Source: Limivivens sp034101475
Lineage (GTDB): Bacteria; Bacillota; Clostridia; Lachnospirales; Lachnospiraceae
Length of the DNA: 18,859 nt
Reading direction: 5' to 3'
Assembly (NCBI GenBank): GCA_034101475.1
Contig: JAXEJQ010000087.1
Span: 1-18,859 of the forward strand
The notes under the pieces are model-generated. The model worked only from the letters and a program-made list of their open reading frames with translations, did not search any database and was not told where the DNA came from. Below, piece after piece: positions 7,991 to 15,500 of the stretch; the stretch's first letter is position 1; each line of letters opens with the position of its first letter. Made by a program: the position numbers and the translations under genes.

Positions 7991-8065
7991 AACATTGCAC
8001 CTCCTGTAATTGCATGCTTTCTGCATGAATCCTTGTTTCCGTTTTCAGGGTCTTTCACTGAGTAA

Positions 8066-8118
8066 TATAATAATAGTATTAGTTATTATTATTATATCAC
8101 TTGCTTCCAGGATGTCAA
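8066..8118 (-). promoter_or_regulatory. Strong sigma-A promoter of the SDR operon with an AT-rich inverted repeat
   Basis: On the minus strand TTGACA (8113-8118), a 16-bp spacer and TATAAT (8091-8096) are perfect hexamers. An inverted repeat, TATAATAATA at 8066-8075 against TATTATTATA at 8087-8096, overlaps the -10 box and the likely start site, where a repressor dimer could bind. The repeat is low-complexity, so the operator reading is tentative. The leader to the ATG at 7990 is about 90 nt. Confidence 0.7.
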
Positions 8119-8171
8119 TAGAGAAAATGCAGGAAAATCCAGGAAAAACCAGGAAGATGCATGGATTTCAG

Positions 8172-9020
8172 TCAGCTGTCCACAGGCACCCGTTCCCGGT
8201 CAGGATGTTCCCCGGACCAGCCGGTTCTTGGCATCTCTTTCAGGCGCTCCATATCCTCCGGCTCCAGGACAAATCCGTCCAGATCCAGATTCTGCCGCAT
8301 GCGTTCAAAGGAGGAAGCCTTGGGAAGGGGCATAACACCCATCTGGAGGGCGAATTTCAGGCAGACCTGCGCCGTACTCACTCCATATTTTCCGGCAATT
8401 TCACACAGCAGCGGATTCTGAAGAACCCGCGCCCGACCCATGGGACTCCATGCCTGAACCTGAATACCCAGATTCTGGCAGGTTGTGACGGTTTCCATCT
8501 GCAGATACCCCGGATGGAATTCAATCTGGTCCACAGCGGGAGGAAGGGTGCCGGATTTCAGAACCACATCCAGATGGTGGGGCAGACAGTTGGACAGGCC
8601 GATGGCCCGGACCTTTCCGTCCCGGTATGCGTCCTCCAGAGCTCTCCAGGTCTCTGAAAGCCTGGGTACCCAGTCAGCATCTGCCGGATCTGTCCTTGGC
8701 CAGTGTATCAGATAGACATCCAGATAGTCCGTGTCAAGACGCTTCAGGGAATGTTCCAGGGCTGCCCTTGCCGGTTCATATCCCATCTCCGTTTTCCAGA
8801 CCTTGGACGCGATAAAAAGATCCCGGCGGGGAATGCCGGATTTTGCTAGAGCAGATCCGATGATTTCCTCATTTCCGTAAAAGGACGCGGTATCAAAGTA
8901 GCGGTAACCGGCCCGCAGAGCATCCAGAATGACCGATTCTCCTTCCCCGGCAGTGGCTTTGTAGGTGCCGAAGCCAACTGCGGGTATGGTAAGACCGTTG
9001 GTTAATGTAAGTAATTTCAT
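8172..9020 (-). CDS. Aldo/keto reductase
   Basis: A 282-residue protein close to the usual length of the 2,5-diketo-gluconic acid reductase-like branch of the AKR family. The four catalytic residues are visible: D43 and Y48 in FDTASFYGNE, K73 in ASKVWK, and H106 in LIHWP. The NADPH-binding C-terminal part contains PLPKASSFERMRQNLD. The family reduces aldehydes and ketones with NADPH in the cytosol; the substrate is unknown. GGAGA is placed 7 nt before the ATG. The 181-bp gap to the SDR gene holds that operon's own promoter, so the two are probably separate transcripts though functionally similar. The 116 bp upstream contain a small hairpin (9091-9107, CATCGGA/TCCGATG) but no clear promoter. 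Confidence 0.88.
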   Translation of the reverse strand: MKLLTLTNGLTIPAVGFGTYKATAGEGESVILDALRAGYRYFDTASFYGNEEIIGSALAKSGIPRRDLFIASKVWKTEMGYEPARAALEHSLKRLDTDYLDVYLIHWPRTDPADADWVPRLSETWRALEDAYRDGKVRAIGLSNCLPHHLDVVLKSGTLPPAVDQIEFHPGYLQMETVTTCQNLGIQVQAWSPMGRARVLQNPLLCEIAGKYGVSTAQVCLKFALQMGVMPLPKASSFERMRQNLDLDGFVLEPEDMERLKEMPRTGWSGEHPDRERVPVDS

Positions 9021-9136
9021 GGCAAAATCTCCTTTAGATAGAATCGTTTTAACGTGCAGCAGAAGGCTGCCGGCAGACAGCCCCTTCCTCCATCGGATGC
9101 TCCGATGACAGCTTTTGTTTCTTATGCTTGGCTTCC

Positions 9137-10537
9137 CTATAGATAGCTTTTTTCTCTCAGCGCTGTGACAAATTTCGGCAGCAGCTGAACGTTGGAATCG
9201 TTGATGACGAGTGTCTCGATGTCTGCGTCACGGGACCAGTCGAAATCGACGCTGCTTAAATCCATCTTTTCACCGAAGAAAACGATCAGATCAACATCCT
9301 GGCTTACGAAGCTTTTCAGAGCTTCCTGGGCAGGCATACCGAAACGGAGATTCACATAGTATGTGTGCCAGCCATATTTCTCAAAATAGGGTTCCAGGTA
9401 AGAGATCATATCCTGGTCGAAACCAGAACCGGATAAAATGATACCCACATCCAGGGGGGGACTTCTTCGCTGCCGCAGGCAGTCCCAGTGATTTTACGGC
9501 AACCGTAAGGGATGTGGATGCTCCGCTGACAGTATTTGCCGTAATGGTGGTCCTACCGGGCTTCAATGCGTGGAAATAGACGTTTGAGGACGCGGCATCG
9601 TACATCTGTGACACAACGGATGGATCCACAGTGCCAAGTCCATAATTTTCTTCATATTTCAGCGTGACATCTACGCCAATATCATCCAGCAGGAAGCAGC
9701 AGCCTTCATAAACTTCCACATAGCTTTTCGAAAAAGAAATAGTATTCGATAAATTGACGGTAACTGTACATACCGCCTTTTTCCCGCTTCCATCCTTTGC
9801 TTTCGCGGTAATCTTCGCAGTTCCGCGCCCAATTGCCTTTACTGTTCCGTTTGAAGAAACGGAGGCGATTTTCGAATTGCTGCTTGACCAGGACAGTCCT
9901 TTATTGCTTGCATTGGAAGGGAGAACCGAGGCTTTCAGAGAGAAGGTATTTCCTGCTTCCAGTATGAGTGTCTTTTTGTTCAGGCTGATGCTCTGGACAG
10001 GCTGCTTTACGGTAACCTTACAGGTATATTTTTTCCGCTGATGGTTGCCGTGATGGTTGCCGTGCCGGCTTTTTTTGCGGTTACCTTTCCGCCGGAGCTG
10101 ACTGTCGCAACGGTTTTCCGACTGGAACTCCACTTGATTTTCTGCTTGGTGCCGGTTAATTTTAACTGGGCGGTTCCCTTCACATTCAGTGTCAGGGTCT
10201 CTTTGTTTAACGAGGGTGTTTCAACAGTAACCTTGCATACCAGTTTATTCTTCCCGAATTTGGCCGTGATCGCTGCGGTTCCTTTTTTCTTTGCGGTGAC
10301 TTTCCCTTTGCTGTTCACGGAAGCGATGCTTTTTTGGCTGGATGACCAGGTGATTTTTCCGGTCGCACCGGTTACTTTCAGGGTCTGACTCTGCCCCTGA
10401 ATCAATACAAGACTGCTTGAAGACAATTTCGGGCTTGCTGCCTGCGCCTTTACGGCCGGTACCAATCAAATGATCAGCAGGACAAGCAGGAAACATTTTG
10501 CAATTCTTCTGACTTTTAACCAAGGTTCCTTCGCCGT
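9137..10537 (-). pseudogene. Decayed gene for a secreted Big_2 (bacterial Ig-like) repeat protein
   Basis: The gene can be read end to end only by repairing four lesions. (1) An AAAGGAG site (10544-10550) sits 6 nt before ACG at 10537-10535, where a start codon is expected; the frame then reads xAKEPWLKVRRIAKCFLLVLLII, a good signal peptide. (2) A TGA stop (10466-10468) interrupts it just before LVPAVKAQA. (3) An A6 tract (10029-10034) has lost one base: adding one A turns ISGKNIPV into ISGKKYTCKV, the expected Big_2 strand. (4) A C7 tract (9455-9461) has one extra base: removing it joins AAKKSPLDV to GIILSGSGFDQD. Products are three Big_2-type domains (WSSSxxxIASVxxxGxVxAxxxGTAxITA), a further Ig-like stretch and a C-terminal alpha/beta region of unknown type. 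Without repair, the pieces are 10465-10007, 10133-9381 and 9448-9137. The two indels offset each other. Sequencing error could explain the indels but not the two substitutions. Confidence 0.8.
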
Positions 10538-10577
10538 ATAAAACTCCTTTCATTATTTAAACGAATTATTTGAAAAA

Positions 10578-10606
10578 ATTATATCTTTTTTATGAAAAAA
10601 TGTCAA
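10578..10606 (-). promoter_or_regulatory. Perfect-consensus sigma-A promoter upstream of the Big_2 pseudogene
   Basis: TTGACA (10601-10606), exactly 17 bp, then TATAAT (10578-10583) on the minus strand in an AT-rich tract. The inferred start near 10571 gives a leader of about 30 nt to the dead ACG start. The promoter appears intact although the gene is broken. Confidence 0.8.
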
Positions 10607-10648
10607 TGAAAGCAGATATTTTTGGGAGTTTTGACTGTAAATTTGAAT

Positions 10649-10700
10649 GATGCAGGATTGTAGGGGTGCGAAGCACGGAACAATCCGTATGGCATCTTTT
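10649..10700 (-). repeat. Dispersed hairpin repeat, copy A2
   Basis: An inverted copy of the 1274-1320 repeat (47 bp, about two mismatches, 10654-10700). The stems are preserved: GGATTGT with ACAATCC, the tip GTGC-GAA-GCAC (read on the plus strand), and an outer pair GATGC/GCATC shortened by a base compared with copy A1. It lies about 110 bp upstream of the pseudogene start. Confidence 0.75.
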
Positions 10701-10754
10701 GCCCCCAGCATCTTTGAATGCGAATCCAGTGTGCTGCGGCGTCAATTCAGGTCA

Positions 10755-10783
10755 TTGCGTTTTTGGATAGGCCACGGTATAAT
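10755..10783 (+). promoter_or_regulatory. Sigma-A promoter reading toward the amidohydrolase gene
   Basis: TTGCGT (10755-10760), a 17-bp spacer and a perfect TATAAT (10778-10783). Transcription would start near 10790 and cross the structured cassette at 10800-10987 before reaching the GTG start at 11044, giving a leader of about 250 nt. Confidence 0.65.
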
Positions 10784-10799
10784 GTATCATAATAAATAT

Positions 10800-10927
10800 A
10801 TGAGTTGCCCGACAAATGAGTCTTCCGTCGATTTTTCCGTGCTGCGCGTTTTCGCTTCGCTGCGGTCGGTGCTTAACGCGTCCAACTGGGACGCAGCACC
10901 CCAAAATCGACGAAAACATTCGCAATT
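10800..10927 (-). repeat. Box-bounded structured intergenic cassette, copy 2
   Basis: Box C (10800-10820) and box B (10911-10927) match 1572-1592 and 1466-1482 in inverted orientation. The 90-bp core folds strongly: GTCGATTTT (10827-10835) pairs with AAAATCGAC (10903-10911), a symmetric 3-by-3 internal loop follows, then GTGCTGCG (10839-10846) pairs with CGCAGCAC (10892-10899). The 45-nt apical part can form CGCGTT/AACGCG as an alternative pairing. A 60-codon minus-strand frame overlaps it but is not supported as a gene. Confidence 0.65.
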
Positions 10928-10951
10928 CGCTCATGTTTTACGGGCCCCATA

Positions 10952-10987
10952 GACATGAAAATCCATGCAGGCACGGATTTTCATGTC
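10952..10987. other. Perfect 13-bp stem-loop in the amidohydrolase leader
   Basis: GACATGAAAATCC (10952-10964) pairs without mismatch with GGATTTTCATGTC (10975-10987) around a 10-nt loop. There is no U tract, so it is not a normal terminator. It ends 57 nt before the amidohydrolase start codon and adjoins the box-bounded cassette, so it may be part of the same element or a leader structure. Confidence 0.65.
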
Positions 10988-11043
10988 CATTTGTCCCTCG
11001 GCTCATAAAATGATATTGGCAGCGAATTCTTGGAGGTGGACCT

Positions 11044-11871
11044 GTGAAACGAATTGACGCACATTTGCATTTTCATAATTATCAGGATTTTGACGAAGAA
11101 GCCCGTGCCGTTGGCCACGAAAATACAGAGGAACATTTGAGAAAGGTTTTTGCGGATCTTGAAATTGAGAAAGGGATTGTTATGGGAAATGGCGGGCTGG
11201 ATCCGGCATCTCATCAATATCCGGACTTTTTAGACTACTGTGTGGGGCTGGACGAGCACTGTCTCAGCCGGGAAAACCGGAATCAGGCGGTGGAAGCTGT
11301 GGAAAACAATCTCCGAAGGACCTCCTGTGTGGGGATAAAAATATATGCGGGCTATTCCTGCCGCTACGTGAGTGATGATATGTATGCCCCTTTTTATGAG
11401 CTGGCTCAGACCTACGGAAAGCCTGTGGCGATTCACACGGGAGCCCTGGCGGGAAGTCATGGACTTTTAAAGTACAGCCATCCGCTGACAGTAGATGAGG
11501 CTGCCTACCGCTGGCCGGGAGTTCAGTTTGTTTTGTGCCATCTGGGAAATCCCTGGCTTCCGGACACCATGGCAGTCGTAGAGAAAAATGAGAATGTAGC
11601 GACTGATTTATCCGGCCTGCTGGAAGGGCCGCTGGAACCGGAGAAATTTCTGAAAGAAAATGCAGATTATGTGGCCTATCTGCGGACCTGGTTCCAATAT
11701 CTGGATGATTATGACCGGATTCTGTATGGAACAGACTGGCCGCTGGTAAATTTGTATGATTATCTGTATCTGATGGAAAAACTGATCCCGGAAAAATATT
11801 GGGAGAAGGTTTTTTACGAAAACGCAAAGAGAATTTATTATAAAGAGGATTTATTATTAAGAAAAAATTAA
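11044..11871 (+). CDS. Amidohydrolase family protein (amidohydrolase 2 type TIM barrel)
   Basis: A 275-residue cytosolic protein with the metal-site pattern of the amidohydrolase superfamily: H7 and H9 in DAHLHF, H131 in AIHTG, H166 in CHLGNPW and D231 in GTDWPL. The segment VGIKIYAGY (about 96-104) carries the lysine on the fourth strand. This branch includes metal-dependent hydrolases and decarboxylases; the substrate cannot be assigned. The start is GTG, 7 nt after a GGAGG (cttggaggtgg), and the fold begins immediately, so no upstream start is likely. It is preceded by a long structured leader and no terminator is evident after its stop. Confidence 0.85.
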   Translation: MKRIDAHLHFHNYQDFDEEARAVGHENTEEHLRKVFADLEIEKGIVMGNGGLDPASHQYPDFLDYCVGLDEHCLSRENRNQAVEAVENNLRRTSCVGIKIYAGYSCRYVSDDMYAPFYELAQTYGKPVAIHTGALAGSHGLLKYSHPLTVDEAAYRWPGVQFVLCHLGNPWLPDTMAVVEKNENVATDLSGLLEGPLEPEKFLKENADYVAYLRTWFQYLDDYDRILYGTDWPLVNLYDYLYLMEKLIPEKYWEKVFYENAKRIYYKEDLLLRKN

Positions 11872-11938
11872 GCCAAATCTGCAGGAGGAAAGGCTGCACT
11901 GAAAAGCTAATTGTGTTATAACAAATATTACAGGAGTC

Positions 11939-12472
11939 ATGATATGCAAGTCATTCCATTTCAGGCCGTTTCGGCCAAAATTTCATTCCTGTTTACAATA
12001 CATATTCAGTATGCTAAAATACAATAAAAACAAGAAAAAACTATATAATTATGTGAGATTGCACAGAGAAGAGATGCAAAAAATGGACACAGTAGAGCGG
12101 TCGGCAATGCTGGTTCTGCTTGGTGAGCAGGAGCGGCTGGCGTGTTTACTGGAGGAACCGGAAGATGGAAAAGAAAGCGAGGAAACGGATATGTGTCAGG
12201 CGATTGATGAATTAATTGAAGATGGAAGGCAAGAAGGAAGGCAAGAAGGAAGGCAGGAAGGAAGGCAAGAAGGAAGGCAGGAAGGAAGGCAAGAAGGAAG
12301 GCAGGAAGGAAAGCAGGAAGGAAGAGCCGAGTGTATTCAGGCGATGATCGAAGCCTGCCAGGAGTTTGGTGAGACCAGAGAAAAAATAAAATGCCGGATT
12401 GTGGAGAAAATCTCCGCTCCGGAGGAGGAAGCAGAAAATTATCTTCGGAAATACTGGAAAGTGTGTGGATGA
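11939..12472 (+). CDS. C-terminal remnant of an Rpn/PD-(D/E)XK nuclease-type 'transposase'
   Basis: The open frame gives 177 residues. From about residue 25 (ATG at 12011) it resembles the tail of Rpn-family recombination-promoting nucleases common in Lachnospiraceae: FSMLKYNKNKKKLYNYVRLHREEM, a VLLGEQERLACLLEE segment, DMCQAIDELIEDG, then GRQE repeats and a charged helical end. The N-terminal PD-(D/E)XK nuclease domain, usually some 200 residues or more, is absent, so the protein cannot be an active nuclease. The first 24 residues are doubtful: AGGAG lies only 2 nt from the ATG at 11939, but 7 nt from another ATG at 11944 in a different frame that stops after 27 codons. This suggests deletion plus frameshift of a formerly longer gene. 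Expression as a short coiled-coil-like protein remains possible. Confidence 0.65.
   Translation: MICKSFHFRPFRPKFHSCLQYIFSMLKYNKNKKKLYNYVRLHREEMQKMDTVERSAMLVLLGEQERLACLLEEPEDGKESEETDMCQAIDELIEDGRQEGRQEGRQEGRQEGRQEGRQEGRQEGKQEGRAECIQAMIEACQEFGETREKIKCRIVEKISAPEEEAENYLRKYWKVCG
12224..12319 (+). repeat. 12-bp in-frame tandem repeat encoding GRQE
   Basis: Eight consecutive units of GGAAGGCARGAA encode seven GRQE and one GKQE. The Gln codon alternates CAA/CAG in the middle units, which shows a 24-bp higher-order period and recent slippage or unequal exchange. Unit number is likely to vary between strains. Confidence 0.9.
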
Positions 12473-12477
12473 AAAAG

Positions 12478-12518
12478 CGGGTATGAATTTCTTTGAGGGA
12501 TTTCATACCCGTTTTTTT
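12478..12518 (+). terminator. Bidirectional intrinsic terminator between convergent genes
   Basis: CGGGTATGAA (12478-12487) pairs with TTCATACCCG (12502-12511), followed by T7 on the plus strand. Read on the minus strand the same stem is followed by CTTTTTC, so it can also end the sulfotransferase operon whose last stop codon is at 12565. Confidence 0.9.
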
Positions 12519-12564
12519 CATGTGCGCCTGGCGGCGCAGGTTTCAGCTGACGAAATACATGCTT

Positions 12565-15500
12565 TTACCGGGGGGCAGAGGAAATGGTAAAGGATGCAGG
12601 TGTATTGTAAAGTCTGTTCATATACATTACCTGAATGCTGTAGGTGTCCGGTTCCAGCGTGGAGAGGGGAATCGGAAGCCGGTACTGATAACTGTTGGCA
12701 TTCTCGGAAATCAGCTTGATGTCGGAAATGTCGTAAGCGTATGTATGATTCAGGCCATTGAAAAGAATCTGCGTGTACATGTGGTCGCCGCCCTGTACAT
12801 ACAGCACATTTTCCTGAAGGATAAAATGAATGGTTTCTTCAGTTAATACTCCGGAACCGGAAATTCTCACCGGATTTTCTACTTCCACCGGGGCACGGAG
12901 GGTTCCCTTCCGGTAGTTTTCCGGAAGAGTGAATGGACTGGCGCAGTCTTTCATGGAAAGGGAAACCGGGTAGCCGCGGTAAAATTTGTGAGAAAGGAAC
13001 CAGGTATGGAGCTGTTCGCCGGTTTCATAATCCAGCTCGTAAATCCGTCCTTTGCAGTCCGGATCTGCGGACAGGTACGCATTTACGGAGAACACCCGCT
13101 TTTCTTCGCTGCAGTAAAAGGCGTTTGAGGTAATGCTGGAGAAAGCCGTTTCATAATTCCGAAGCTGCGATACCGTCCTGTCTGCAGCGTTGACGGAATA
13201 AATTATTACATAGGAAGATCCTGTGTACCGGAAATCGTCCAGCATCCGATACTGGGCATTATGATTGTCAAACAGCATAATTTCCACGGTTTCCGGATTT
13301 CCGTCCAGATCTTCGCCCACTTCATAGGCCGTGTGCTGCTGATAATGCCAGGGGAAATCAGAATCCGGATGCAGCAGTTTGTCTGCCCAGGGCGTACTCT
13401 CCCAAACCTGCGGATCGCTGAGAATCCACAGGATTTCATCCGTGGTCCAGTTGATGCGGATCACAGAATGGAGATTCCGGGAGCTGACCAGAACCGAATC
13501 TGTTTCCGGATCATAGGACAGCGTGTTAATGTGACACCAGTCATCCCGGTCGATGTACGTTAATCCTTCAAACAGGTCATTCAGACACAGGGATTTGACG
13601 ACAGTGCCTGTTTCCCGGTCAATTTCCTGAATCAGGTTCTGCTCGTAGCAGTCATTGGAATTGGTGGCAATCAGAAAATTACCGCCCGGGGTCATTTCCT
13701 TAATTTCATGGTGGACGCCCTCCGGGAAATAATAAATCTGATAGACCCGTCCCAGGTAATCCATCTCCAGGAATTCCGGAGAATTGGGCATGCTGGCGTT
13801 GGGATAGAGAACGCCTGGAGATTCCATCAGAATATGGCCGTTTTCCAGCGGAAAGGCCCCATAATATTCTCTCTCCAGCGTACAGTACCAGCGAATATCC
13901 CCGGCTGCGTCAAAGGCATAAAGATACGGGGAATCCAGACCGGAAATCAGGATCAGGTCCATGGCGGAGGCGACGGAGCTGCTGTGATCCGCGGCGCCGC
14001 CATCGGAGCCTTCGTCTGCCTGAACGGCAGAGCGCAGGTACTGCGGCAGCTTGTCTGTCCGGATGGTGAGAGTCCGGGAGGCCGTCTGACTGCCGGAGGC
14101 ATCCAGGAGCTCCAGAAGAATCTCATTTTCTGAATCCGCATAAAGTCCCAGAACCGGAACCAGATGCAGAGAAGCCGCGCCCAGGGTATCGGTTCTGTTT
14201 CCGCTCTCTGTTTTCCCTTTTACTGTAATCCGCACCTGACAGGCCTCTTCGGTTTCAAAGGCAATCAGAGTGGTCAGCGGCGTGTTCTGGTAAGGGTTCT
14301 GAATCACCAGAGGATTTTCAAAGGTATAAGAATGCTTCTCAAGTTCAGAAAGAATCTCATCAGAAATCGCCTGCGTCTGTACCGGAAGGGAAGCCTCCGT
14401 ATCCAGATCTGCGGATACCCGGATCTCCTCGGAGGTCATCAGCGTGTAGGAACGTCCGTCTGTGTCGTACAGTGTTTTCTGCGGCCCACGGCCGTCCAGA
14501 CCATCGGAGGTGTCCACATAATTGTCCAGGAAGGCCCAGGTGGTATACAGGATTCCCTGGTTGTACAGATAAATCCGATAGCGGTGGCTGTAGGGAATGG
14601 ATTCCGGGGTAATCCAGACGCTGAAATTCATGGAATCGGCGGAAGTCCGGTAGGCAGGAGGCGAAATCCGGAAACGGTATACCGTGTTTTTTTCATCGAT
14701 CAGAACCAGCGCGGCATCGTCACCGGTTTCCGGCCAGCTGCCGGAAACGACAATCCGGTCGGGCATCTGAACCAGCGAGGAAAGGGTAAAATCTATTTCC
14801 TGAGCACCGGAAGGATTAAGATCCGCTCTGTAGTCAGCCTGAACGGATTCCGAAGCTGTGCCTGCTGCGGCTTCCGAAGCGTTGTCTGTGGCGGTTTCTC
14901 CGGCTTCAGCCACGGCCCCCAGGCTGCCGAGCCAGGTACCGCGCTCGTAAATGCTGTAGGTATCCTCCCCCGGGTACATGGGAATGCGGATGCTCCGGTA
15001 GGACAGAGCAGGCAGAACCAGCTCATAGACCAGTTCCCCGTCCTTTACCTGATTCAGCCAGGTATGATAGTCGCAGGAAAGAGACTTTGCGGGAGTGACA
15101 TCATACGTGTTGTTTTCCGCATCGTAGGAATTGCTCCCGGAGGTAATCCAGTAGTTCTTTTCAGACAGATAAGAAACGCCGGAAATATAACCGGAATACC
15201 ACTGGGGGCCCCGTTCCTTTCCGTAGCTCCAGAGCTGTTCAATGGTCATGGCTTCCGGATCGATCCGATAGCGGACCGCCCGGGAGTAAACACCGTCACC
15301 GGAAACCGCCTGATCTTCATTTCCGGCTTTGGCCCGGTAGGAGCCGTTATCAAAGAGCAGAATGCTGCCGTCCGGAAGGAAGGTAGCATTGTGCTGGGCA
15401 TACTGCCATTCAAAGCCGTTTTCTATATTGACGGGAGTAAAGAATTTTTCGGCCGGAATGCCGGAAAATCCGGTGGGATCCCCAAGAACCCATTTCAGCT

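Noticed and set aside
7991..8026. Twelve-codon N-terminal extension of the SDR
   Set aside because: It runs through the AGGAGG at 8000-8005 and has no RBS of its own; the Rossmann fold begins at the ATG at 7990.
12224..12319. Short regular repeats suggestive of a CRISPR array
   Set aside because: The 12-bp units are contiguous, in frame and without spacers; they encode a GRQE tail.
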